In this document: positions 1-7,563 of the stretch, one piece after another
Numbering within the stretch: position 1 is the first letter of the stretch
How the letters are laid out: the number at the start of each line of letters is the position of its first letter
Origin: Verrucomicrobiota bacterium
GTDB taxonomy: Bacteria > Verrucomicrobiota > Verrucomicrobiia > Verrucomicrobiales > Verrucomicrobiaceae
Reading direction: 5' to 3'
DNA: 33,662 bases
Assembly (NCBI GenBank): GCA_963204975.1
Contig: CAUJJC010000274.1
Location: 1 to 33,662, forward strand
The notes under the pieces: model-generated
What the model was told of the DNA's origin: nothing
Seen by the model: only the letters and a program-made list of their open reading frames with translations
Database searches by the model: none
Made by a program: the position numbers and the translations under genes

Positions 1-1101
1 ACCGATGTCGAAACGGTTCTGCAACTCGCCGTTGATCATCCGCCAGTAGCCGTCGAGCAGGTGCTGCTTCAGATCCACCTGGGAGAGCACGTCGGTCCAG
101 CCCTCGCTGGGTCTTGCGCGCTGTGATGGGGGCCAAAACCAATAGCCTGCCGCGAGCACGATGAGCGCTGCCGCCATTGCTACCCTGGGCCAGGACAACC
201 GACGGACAGGCGTGGTGACAGCCAGTGCGCGAGGCGCATCACGAGCCACCACGGCTAATGCTTCAGTCGCAGGCAAGTGCAATGCCTCCAGCATCTCGCT
301 CACGCTTTGAAAACGGTCCTCGCGATCTTGTTCCAGCGCCATGCACACGATCTCATCGAATCGCGAGCCAAGCTCCGGCACACGCTCCGAAGGCAGCTTG
401 AACATGCCGCGCGGGATCGTGCCCGTGAGCATCTGGTAAAGCATCACGCCCAAGGAAAAAACGTCTGCGCGATGATCGGCATCGGCCCCATGTGCAAAGA
501 CCTCTGGCGCGGCGAAATCATGCGAGCCCATGGAGGTGCTCGTCGCCGTCAGCGCCACCGTGCCGGGCGCGACGATCTTGGCCAGACCGAAGTCCGCCAC
601 CTTGACCTCACCGCTCGCCTTGATCAAAACATTCGCCGGTTTGATATCGCGATGAATCACGCCCTCGCGATGCGCATACACCAGCGCCTCCGCCACGGCG
701 CGGAAGATGCGCAGCACCTCATCCACCGGCAATGCACCGCGTTGCTCGATCAGCTTCGCGAGATCCTGACCGTCGATGAACTCCATGACGAAGAACAACT
801 GCCCGTCCTCCGTCTCGCCAAAATCATGCACCGCCACGATGCCCGGATGCGAGAGCCGCGCCATCGTCTGCGCCTCCAGCTTGAAGCGCTGCTTGAAGTC
901 GATGTCATCGCGGATGATCTCACGCGGCAGCAGCTTGATCGCCACGATGCGGTCCAGCGAGACCTGCCTCGCTTTATAGACCATGCCCATGCCCCCACGC
1001 CCGATCAGATCGAGCACTTCGTAGTTTGGCAAGGTATCACACAGTGCCCCACCATTGGCATCATGGTGAGGCGGCTGCACTCCTGGGAGGTGAGTGGACA
1101 T
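1..1101 (-). CDS. Serine/threonine protein kinase, membrane-anchored (C-terminus cut by window edge)
   Basis: A Pkn-type (Hanks) kinase that phosphorylates Ser/Thr on unknown proteins. The frame is open from an ATG at 1101 to the left edge: 367 residues are visible and the C-terminus is missing. All key kinase elements are readable: glycine-rich loop GRGGMG (about 34-39), ATP lysine K56 in VAIK, helix-C glutamate near 76, catalytic HRDIKPAN (D152), metal-binding DFG (D170) and APE (198-200). It should therefore be active. After the catalytic domain a proline/arginine-rich linker leads to one hydrophobic segment (about 306-322), then the start of an extracytoplasmic region. The start is the first ATG ahead of the kinase fold; there is no clear Shine-Dalgarno. 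It is divergent from the sialidase gene, with 162 bp between the starts. The extracytoplasmic part is too short here to suggest a ligand. Confidence 0.93.
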   Translation of the reverse strand, partial: MSTHLPGVQPPHHDANGGALCDTLPNYEVLDLIGRGGMGMVYKARQVSLDRIVAIKLLPREIIRDDIDFKQRFKLEAQTMARLSHPGIVAVHDFGETEDGQLFFVMEFIDGQDLAKLIEQRGALPVDEVLRIFRAVAEALVYAHREGVIHRDIKPANVLIKASGEVKVADFGLAKIVAPGTVALTATSTSMGSHDFAAPEVFAHGADADHRADVFSLGVMLYQMLTGTIPRGMFKLPSERVPELGSRFDEIVCMALEQDREDRFQSVSEMLEALHLPATEALAVVARDAPRALAVTTPVRRLSWPRVAMAAALIVLAAGYWFWPPSQRARPSEGWTDVLSQVDLKQHLLDGYWRMINGELQNRFDIG

Positions 1102-1263
1102 CGGCACGCACTGTTCACCAGTTCAGTGATCCTGACAACTCAACGCACACATCCAGTGGAACCAGTGTGGCGTCGTCAGCTTGCCGCCGCGCATGTCCAC
1201 TCGGCGCTGACTTCTTCCAAACCGATGACAGCCGAAACACCTCGGGGCGAGCCTGCGTTTGCG
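1102..1263. promoter_or_regulatory. Divergent promoter region, kinase / sialidase
   Basis: 162 bp between divergent start codons, so at least two promoters should lie here. I see a repeated CCAGTG pair (about 1153-1168) but no convincing -35/-10 boxes on either strand. Confidence 0.3.
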
Positions 1264-2478
1264 ATGACATCCATGCATCGCCTTGCACTCCTTTCCCTGC
1301 TTCTCATCGGCTCGTCATTCGCCGCCGAGCCCTCCATTGAAAAACAAGACCTCTTCACCGTCGGCGAAGATCCCGCTTACCAGCTCTACCACATCCCTGG
1401 CATCGTCGTGACCGCGAAGGGCACCGTGCTCGCCTGGTGTGAGGCGCGCAAACGATCGGCAGGCGTGAGCGACTGGGACGACATTCGCATTCTGCTGCGT
1501 CGCTCCACTGATGATGGGAAGACCTGGAGCCCGCCGCAGAGCATCGCCAACGTCGAGGGACCAAAGGCAAAGAATCCCTTCGCGCTGAAGATGAAGAACG
1601 TGGACCCCAACGACGTGACCTACAACAACCCGGTCATGATCGCGGACAAGGACGGCACGGTTCACATGCTGTTCTGCCTGGAATACATGCGAGTCTTCTA
1701 CCAGCAGAGCCAGGACGACGGGCTCACCTTTACCAAGCCTGTGGAGATCACCTCCGCGTTTGAGGCGTTCAAGAAGGACTACGACTGGAAGGTGCTGGCC
1801 ACGGGACCGAATCACAGCATTCAGCTCAAGACCGGACGGCTCATCGTGCCCGTGTGGCTGTCCACCGGCACGGGTGGCAATGCGCATCGTCCGAGTGTGA
1901 CGGCCACAGTTTACAGCGATGACCAAGGCAAGACCTGGAAGGCTGGCGAGATCGCCGTGCCCTGCACCGAGGAATGGATCAATCCGAACGAAACGGTGGC
2001 TATCGAACTCAGCGATGGACGCGTGATGCTCAACGTGCGCAACGAATCCAAAACCCATCGCCGCCTCATCACCACGAGCAAGGACGGAGCCACGGGCTGG
2101 AGCACGCCCAAGTTTGATGATGCCCTGCTCGAACCCATCTGCATGGCCGGCATCGTGCGCTACACTCACGGTGGCCAGAACGAGATCCTCTTCTCCAACC
2201 CGCACAACCTGGACAAGGCGAAAGGTGCACCCGAACCCGGCAAGAACCGCGACCGCAAGAATGTGAGCGTGAAGCTCAGCCGCGATGAAGGACAGAGCTG
2301 GCCTGTCAACAAGTCCATCGAGCCCGGACCCAGCATGTATTCCGACATCGCCGTCACACCCGCAGGCACGATCCTGTGCTTCTACGGCCGCAGCGGCGAC
2401 ACCAAAGGCGCTGCCGCCTTCGCTGGTGGCAGACTGACTGTGGCGCGCTTCAACCTGGAATGGCTAACCGCACCATGA
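1264..2478 (+). CDS. Secreted sialidase-family (BNR/Asp-box) glycosidase
   Basis: A six-bladed-propeller sialidase-like protein of 404 residues, probably removing terminal sialic acids outside the cytoplasm. The N-terminus is a signal peptide (MHRLALLSLLLIGSSFAA, likely cut after FAA). Asp-box motifs follow in order: RSTDDGKTW, a divergent SQDDGLTF, YSDDQGKTW and LSRDEGQSW. The segment ahead of the first box (GTVLAWCEARKRS then SDWDDIRI) matches the region carrying the second arginine and acidic residues of GH33 sialidases. The usual F/YRIP motif reads YHIPG, so the first arginine of the carboxylate-binding triad is replaced by histidine. That leaves the true substrate open. The ATG at 1264 is used; 1273 also gives a complete signal peptide, and 1225 is possible but adds non-signal sequence. 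The stop overlaps the next gene as ATGA, suggesting coupled translation. Confidence 0.88.
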   Translation: MTSMHRLALLSLLLIGSSFAAEPSIEKQDLFTVGEDPAYQLYHIPGIVVTAKGTVLAWCEARKRSAGVSDWDDIRILLRRSTDDGKTWSPPQSIANVEGPKAKNPFALKMKNVDPNDVTYNNPVMIADKDGTVHMLFCLEYMRVFYQQSQDDGLTFTKPVEITSAFEAFKKDYDWKVLATGPNHSIQLKTGRLIVPVWLSTGTGGNAHRPSVTATVYSDDQGKTWKAGEIAVPCTEEWINPNETVAIELSDGRVMLNVRNESKTHRRLITTSKDGATGWSTPKFDDALLEPICMAGIVRYTHGGQNEILFSNPHNLDKAKGAPEPGKNRDRKNVSVKLSRDEGQSWPVNKSIEPGPSMYSDIAVTPAGTILCFYGRSGDTKGAAAFAGGRLTVARFNLEWLTAP

Positions 2479-3368
2479 GCAGAAAACTACCGTTTGATTT
2501 CGCACGTGGGTCCATGGTGGCGGTGCCTATCGCAGACAACTGTTTCGGTTATGCCATCTATCACTACCGTTGGATGGTTTATCCGTGGCTCAGTCGGGGA
2601 GGGTATTTGCCGACAGGGATGCTTGGCGACCACAACTGGCGATGGCTGGTTCACGCTCCCGGTCCAGAGCGGCAGAGGGACTGGGAGTTTGCCGGGCTTC
2701 ACCCGAACTACAGCAAGTATCCCCGCAAAATGAAACCAGACGGAAGCTGGGTCGAAGATGTCTCTATACGAAAAGACAATCTCCCTCTCTATTGGTGCTA
2801 CGAACCTGGCGAATCGATATGGCGAGAAATGTTTGAGGTTTATCGAGGTCCCAAATACTATCCCGAAATGAAATCGTGGGAATATGAACCCGACGAAGCG
2901 ACCGACCTCAAGGAATTGCTTCTGTCCGGTTATCCGCGTCTTCACATGAACGAACCGTCACTCCCCGCCTTCATGGAAGCCCATCGTCATGAGATGACCT
3001 TGCTGGAGCGTCCATTCGCGAACTTGCTCGACGCCTACGAGGGCATTGATCCGCGTGATGCAATCCATCCCAATATGCTACTTCGGGAGAAGTTCGTGAT
3101 CCTCGAAGTCTGGATGCCTCCGAACTTGCCGATTCCGAAGGGGGCGGATTCGCTGGAGGACTTCGTCGAGGAGGTGCTGGCGGAGAAGGACCTGGGCTTT
3201 GTAGGCGAGTTCGCCGAGATGGACACCTACCCCTTCCTCTCCTGCGACGTGACCAAACCAGAGCGCGCCGCCAAAGCCCTGCTCAAAGCCCTCAAGGCCG
3301 CTGGCTACACCACCGGCATCGAGATCAAAGAAGTCGCTGACAACGGGCGAGTGTGGAAGCTGGAGTGA
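2475..3368 (+). CDS. Unrecognised 297-residue protein, weak resemblance to immunity-type proteins
   Basis: I do not recognise this gene with certainty. Its start ATG overlaps the sialidase stop by 4 bp (an in-frame ATG at 2460 is an alternative), so it is probably co-translated. There is no signal peptide or membrane segment, so it is likely cytoplasmic. The N-terminal third (RGSMVAVPIADNCFGYAIYH) resembles the opening beta strands of small barrel immunity domains such as Imm26; this is only an impression. The middle is rich in Trp, Tyr and Pro. The C-terminal 65 residues form an acidic then alternating helix/strand module (DSLEDFVEEVLAEKDLG, then FLSCDVTKPERAAKALLKAL). Base composition changes inside the gene: about 2480-3100 is clearly more AT-rich than its neighbours, while 3120-3368 has the local GC-rich codon use. 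No toxin gene is visible nearby. Confidence 0.78.
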   Translation: MSRKLPFDFARGSMVAVPIADNCFGYAIYHYRWMVYPWLSRGGYLPTGMLGDHNWRWLVHAPGPERQRDWEFAGLHPNYSKYPRKMKPDGSWVEDVSIRKDNLPLYWCYEPGESIWREMFEVYRGPKYYPEMKSWEYEPDEATDLKELLLSGYPRLHMNEPSLPAFMEAHRHEMTLLERPFANLLDAYEGIDPRDAIHPNMLLREKFVILEVWMPPNLPIPKGADSLEDFVEEVLAEKDLGFVGEFAEMDTYPFLSCDVTKPERAAKALLKALKAAGYTTGIEIKEVADNGRVWKLE

Positions 3369-3769
3369 CCACGAGCCTCGGACACCGGATCTGTGAACCC
3401 GAATTCCTCAGTTACTTGATGCCGGAGGCATTCCAGCGATGGGCCGGGTGGTCGCGCGAGTGATGCGAGCACGCCCCCCAGTTAGCAACCGAGAAGAACT
3501 GTGTCGTGAGAGGATGCCAGCGCTGTGACCGCAGCCAACCGCTTGGTTTCACAAGGCCTCTGCGACGCCTTTCAGGGTCGTAAGCACTGACTGAGTTTAC
3601 CGGCGGTAGCGCTCGTGAGACTCGCACAACGCCCCGGCTAATCGTTGTGATGCTTTCAGCATCAAAACCAACATCGGCGAAGCTGAGGGCACTCAAATCG
3701 GAATCGAGCAGCGCTCTGGCACGATCAGCAGGTGGACTCTCGGGCTGCGGAGTTTCTTCTTCCCCGAGG
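3369..3769. other. Intergenic stretch of about 400 bp with no convincing gene
   Basis: Between the mosaic gene and the tRNA. A 94-codon minus-strand frame spans 3412-3696 (it includes PERRRRGLVKPSGWLRSQRW). It is very rich in Arg, Ser and Trp, has no recognisable domain, and begins 73 bp downstream of the tRNA 3' end in the same orientation. Such composition is typical of a chance frame or of a degraded or repeated element. I see no inverted repeat, no transposase remnant and no good hairpin terminator after the tRNA. Confidence 0.5.
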
Positions 3770-3845
3770 TGGTGGAGATTAGGGGATTCGAACCCCTGAC
3801 CTTCTCATTGCGAACGAGACGCTCTACCAACTGAGCTAAATCCCC
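3770..3845 (-). tRNA. tRNA-Ala, anticodon CGC
   Basis: Reading the minus strand, a complete cloverleaf of 76 nt folds with an encoded CCA end. The acceptor stem GGGGATT pairs with AATCTCC and contains the G3:U70 wobble pair that is the alanine identity element. The D arm is GCTC/GAGC. The anticodon stem TCTCG/TGAGA closes a loop TTCGCAA with anticodon CGC (codon GCG). The T arm AGGGG/CCCCT has loop TTCGAAT, and the discriminator base is A. Upstream, TTGGAC (3888-3893) and TGTAAA (3867-3872) resemble -35/-10 boxes, but the 15-nt spacer is short, so that promoter is only a suggestion. The gene stands alone. Confidence 0.97.
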
Positions 3846-3941
3846 CGAGTCACGGACGATGAAGGGTTTACACATGGTTCAGCGGTTGTCCAATTTCATT
3901 TAGCTACGGAGCGCTTGCCGAGGGCTGGCACCGTGTGCGTG

Positions 3942-3968
3942 CTCGGCTTTGCCACGGATTAAGCCGAG
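3942..3968. repeat. Perfect 8-bp inverted repeat upstream of the protease gene
   Basis: CTCGGCTT at 3942-3949 and its exact complement AAGCCGAG at 3961-3968 are separated by 11 nt. The repeat ends 68 nt before the protease ATG at 4037. It could be an operator or a 5'-UTR hairpin. No T-run follows it on the plus strand, so a terminator reading is weak. A partial copy of one arm (GCCGAGGG) also occurs near 3917. Confidence 0.4.
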
Positions 3969-4036
3969 GGGATGATGTGTGATCGAATGCTTTCGTGCTG
4001 GCGATTTCGCCCGATTCTGGTCATGCTCTCTGGCTC

Positions 4037-7000
4037 ATGGTTTTCCCGTCGAAGCGCTTCATCCTCATCGCCTTTCTGCTCCTCGGCACGGCTCTGCCTG
4101 GGCAGATCCCGATCGGTGGGAAACGGTTTGAGCGGGCGATGGCTGAGAGCGGCCCGAAAGGTGAGTGGGTGCTCTACGAGAAGGGGGCTCCGCAGAACGA
4201 GGGCTCTCGGCGCTGGCTGACGCGGCGTGTGCTCGTGGAGTTCCTGCCTGGAAAGAATGCCGCCGATCTCAAGGCAGTGGCTGGGGTGCTCAAGGCTGAG
4301 GCGCGGGGCAAATATGCCGTGGTGGAGTTTGGCGGTGCGATGGATGAATCCATTCGTGGTGCTGCGCGGCTGAAGGCGATCCCAGGTGTGAAGACTGCCG
4401 AGCCGATGCTGGCGAGGAAGCTGTTTCATCGCTTCGTCCCTGACGATCCTTTGTTCGCCTATCAGGCTGTGAACGCGGGCTATCAATGGCACTTGCAGAA
4501 CACGGGCCAGAATGGTGCCACTGCCGGGATCGACGTGAGGGCAGTGACCACCTGGGACACTTACAAGGGGGGCGCTGTCCGCATTGGCATCGTGGATGAT
4601 GGCCTGGAGACTTCGCATCCTGATCTGGTGGCGAATGTGGACACGGCGAACGACTATGATTTCAATGGCCTGGACGATGATCCCTCGCCAGGGACGCATG
4701 ACTTTCATGGCACTGCGTGCGCAGGTGTCGCAGCAGCCCGAGGGCACAATGGCATCGGCATCAGCGGGGTGGCTCCCGAAGCGACGCTGGTGGGTATGAA
4801 GCTGATTGCTGCGCCCACCACGGATGCGGACGAAGCCGATGCCTTCGGCTTCAAGCAAGACATCATCGCGATCAAAAGCAACAGTTGGGGACCCTACGAT
4901 GATGCTTACGGCCAGGGCGGTCCGGGTCCATTGAGCCTGGCGGCCATGCAGGATGCGGTGACGAATGGACGTGGTGGCAAGGGCACCGTCTTTCTCTGGG
5001 CGGCGGGCAATGGCAATGGCAGCGGCGATGACTCCAACTACGATGGCTGGGCCAATTCGCCGATGGCCATCGCTGTCTCCGCGATCAACGACAAGGGCCG
5101 CTCAAGTTACTACAGCGAACCTGGAGCCAACATCCTCGTCTGCGCTCCCTCCAATGGCGGCAAGCAGGGCATCACGACGACTGACCGCACAGGCAGCGCG
5201 GGCTACAATGAGGAAGGTGGCACTGTGGAGTATCCTGACTTCACGAGCACGGACTACACCAACTCCTTTGGCGGAACCTCATCGGCCACCCCTGCCGTCG
5301 CGGGCGTGATCGCGCTGATGCTTCAGGCAAATCCCAATCTGACCTCTCGCGATGTGCAGGAGATCCTGGTGCGCACGGCCACGCAGAACGATGAGTTCGA
5401 TGGCGACTGGGTGAGCAACGGTGGCGGATTCCATTTCAACTCTCGCTACGGAGCGGGTCTGGTGAATGCCCAGGCTGCGACGACCATGGCCGCGACCTGG
5501 ACCACGGTGGCTCCGCTGGTGACGAAGGTATTCGCCCAGACAGCGCTTGCCCAGGCCATTCCCGATGGCATCGCCACGGGCACTGCCCGCACCTTCACCG
5601 TGCCCCTGGCGGACAACCTGCGTCTGGAGCACGTCACGGTGAAGGTGAAGGCAACCCATCCTTACGTCGGCCAGCTCGAATGGCGGCTCACTTCGCCCAG
5701 CGGTGTCTCGGTGCGGCTCGCTCGCTCTCGATTCAATGACGTGAGTAGCAATCTGGACTGGACCTTCATGGCCACGCACTTCTGGGGCGAGCGCTCGCAC
5801 GGAGATTGGAAGCTGGAAGTCATCGACCGCACCATCGACCACGCGGGCACCCTGGACGAGGCCACGATCACCTTCCACGGAACCCCCACCTCATCAGCGC
5901 TCCCCATTCCCGTCATCACCTCGAACTGGATCATGTTTGGCCGCGAAGGCCTGACCTTCGACTTCCAAATCAAAGCCTCCAACTTCGCCTCCAGCTACAG
6001 CACCGCCCGTTACTACCTCCCAGGCATCCCCGCAGGCCTGTCATTCAATGCCACCACAGGACGAATCACCGGTCTTCCGACCGAGACCGGGCTGTTCGAA
6101 GCCTACCAATCCGCCACCAACGCCACCGGATCGAACTCCATCTTCAGCTACTTCTACATCCTGCCTGCGGACCCGCTGCTATCGGTGGCCGTCGAACAAC
6201 CATCCACCACCAAAATTCTCGGCTTTGGCTACACCAATCCGGCAGTGACCACGACGGAGACGCATGATGCCGTGGATGCCATTGAGACGGGCATCGTCGA
6301 TGACGAGGAGTATTCGGGTATCGAATTCACCGTGAATGGTCCAGCGCGTCTGGAGTTTCAATGGCAGGTCTCGTCGGAGAAGAACTACGACTACCTCGTG
6401 CTCGTCGTCGATGGTTACGTCCGGGACTACATCACTGGCGAGGTGGACTGGAAGCTATCCTCCACGGACATCGGCCCTGGTGAGCACAACGTGGACATCT
6501 ACTACACCAAGGATTCCGCGACTGCGAAAGGGCAGGACAGAGGCTGGATTGATCAGCTCAGCATCACTCCCACCACGACTGCCCCGGTGATCACCGTGGA
6601 AACCGTGAGCGCCTATCAGGGTGTGTATTTCCGTCATCAGATCGAGGCCTCTCATGCACCCACCAGCTACACGGCTGACGGCCTTCCTCCGGGTCTCTCG
6701 CTGGAGACCTCCACCGGACTGATCTATGGCAGCGTAGCCACACTCGGGAGCTACCCGGTGACCATTCATGCTACCAATGGATTCGGCACCTCCACCGCCA
6801 CCATCAACATCGACGTAAGCACCGTCGCCATTGGTTTGGCTGAAGCCATCGACGCGCCGACTCAGACGATCACCGCCTCAGGCGACCTCTCATGGACCCC
6901 GAATTGGCTCTACACTTCGGATGGCGATGATGCGGCGAGGACGGGTGCTATCGATCACAATCAAAGCAGCGAGATGAGCACTCAGGTCACGGGCCCTTGT

Positions 7001-7501
7001 GAAGTGATCTTTTACTGGGGCGTGTCCTCGGAGGATGGCTACGACTTCCTCCGCTTCAGCATCGACAACGTGGAGAAGGAATCCATCAGCGGTGAAGTCG
7101 GATGGACACGAAAGGCCTTCATCGTTCCCGCAGGCACCCACACGCTGAAGTGGAGCTACAGCAAAGATGAAGCCACCGTGAGCGGCCTGGATTCCGGCTT
7201 CCTGGATCGCTTCTCGATTCATCACGATGCTGACGGCGATGGCATCTACGATGATATGGAAAGCTGGTTCGGCACCAGCGACAATGACTTCACCAGCCAG
7301 CCTTTCACCAGTCTCACTCGCACAGCGAGCGCCAGCCTCACCTTTCCCAGCGTCCCAGGCAATGACTACCTCGTGGAGTTCAGCGACGACCTCACCGAAT
7401 GGTCAGCCGTCATCGTGACGGCCACAGGCACCACAACCACCTGGACTGACCTGAACGCGGTGAATAAGCCCCGACGATTTTATCGTGTCGCCATTCCGTA
7501 A
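4037..7501 (+). CDS. Secreted kexin-like S8 (subtilisin) protease with P domain and repeated beta-sandwich modules
   Basis: A 1154-residue exported serine protease. Order of parts: signal peptide (FPSKRFILIAFLLLGTALPG); a propeptide to about 150; an S8 domain with Asp187 (GIVDDGLE), His224 (DFHGTACAG), oxyanion Asn325 (AAGNGNG) and Ser415 (GGTSSATP); then a P/Homo-B domain of about 110 residues starting near 520. The DDG form of the Asp motif and the P domain place it in the kexin/proprotein-convertase subgroup. Next come two putative-Ig (He_PIG-like) units (IPAGLSFNATTGRITG and LPPGLSLETSTGLIYG), each followed by a similar sandwich module (VSSEKNYDYL...SGEV type). A calcium-type DADGDGIYDDME stretch and a C-terminal module ending FYRV follow. 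A GTG at 3995 is a possible earlier start, but ATG 4037 gives the better signal peptide. It probably digests external protein; the substrate is unknown. Confidence 0.93.
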   Translation: MVFPSKRFILIAFLLLGTALPGQIPIGGKRFERAMAESGPKGEWVLYEKGAPQNEGSRRWLTRRVLVEFLPGKNAADLKAVAGVLKAEARGKYAVVEFGGAMDESIRGAARLKAIPGVKTAEPMLARKLFHRFVPDDPLFAYQAVNAGYQWHLQNTGQNGATAGIDVRAVTTWDTYKGGAVRIGIVDDGLETSHPDLVANVDTANDYDFNGLDDDPSPGTHDFHGTACAGVAAARGHNGIGISGVAPEATLVGMKLIAAPTTDADEADAFGFKQDIIAIKSNSWGPYDDAYGQGGPGPLSLAAMQDAVTNGRGGKGTVFLWAAGNGNGSGDDSNYDGWANSPMAIAVSAINDKGRSSYYSEPGANILVCAPSNGGKQGITTTDRTGSAGYNEEGGTVEYPDFTSTDYTNSFGGTSSATPAVAGVIALMLQANPNLTSRDVQEILVRTATQNDEFDGDWVSNGGGFHFNSRYGAGLVNAQAATTMAATWTTVAPLVTKVFAQTALAQAIPDGIATGTARTFTVPLADNLRLEHVTVKVKATHPYVGQLEWRLTSPSGVSVRLARSRFNDVSSNLDWTFMATHFWGERSHGDWKLEVIDRTIDHAGTLDEATITFHGTPTSSALPIPVITSNWIMFGREGLTFDFQIKASNFASSYSTARYYLPGIPAGLSFNATTGRITGLPTETGLFEAYQSATNATGSNSIFSYFYILPADPLLSVAVEQPSTTKILGFGYTNPAVTTTETHDAVDAIETGIVDDEEYSGIEFTVNGPARLEFQWQVSSEKNYDYLVLVVDGYVRDYITGEVDWKLSSTDIGPGEHNVDIYYTKDSATAKGQDRGWIDQLSITPTTTAPVITVETVSAYQGVYFRHQIEASHAPTSYTADGLPPGLSLETSTGLIYGSVATLGSYPVTIHATNGFGTSTATINIDVSTVAIGLAEAIDAPTQTITASGDLSWTPNWLYTSDGDDAARTGAIDHNQSSEMSTQVTGPCEVIFYWGVSSEDGYDFLRFSIDNVEKESISGEVGWTRKAFIVPAGTHTLKWSYSKDEATVSGLDSGFLDRFSIHHDADGDGIYDDMESWFGTSDNDFTSQPFTSLTRTASASLTFPSVPGNDYLVEFSDDLTEWSAVIVTATGTTTTWTDLNAVNKPRRFYRVAIP

Positions 7502-7548
7502 GGGCTTTTCATTCCACCAAGATGACTGACCAAAGACAGCCAGGGGAT

Positions 7549-7563
7549 CGTGAAGCGTTCACG
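7549..7563. terminator. Short hairpin at convergent gene ends (candidate)
   Basis: CGTGAA-GCG-TTCACG forms a perfect 6-bp stem with a 3-nt loop. It lies across the sigma-factor stop codon (7559-7561) and between two convergent genes. There is no T-run on either side, so factor-independent termination is uncertain. Confidence 0.3.

Noticed and set aside
277-1263. Long plus-strand extension upstream of the sialidase start
   Set aside because: It is antisense to an intact kinase with all catalytic motifs; the sialidase begins at its signal peptide near 1264.
3412-3696. 94-codon minus-strand frame near the tRNA
   Set aside because: Arg/Ser/Trp-rich without a domain; kept only as a remark on the intergenic stretch.
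3867-3893. TTGGAC / TGTAAA promoter for the tRNA
   Set aside because: The spacer is only 15 nt and both boxes have mismatches; mentioned in the tRNA entry but not listed as a feature.
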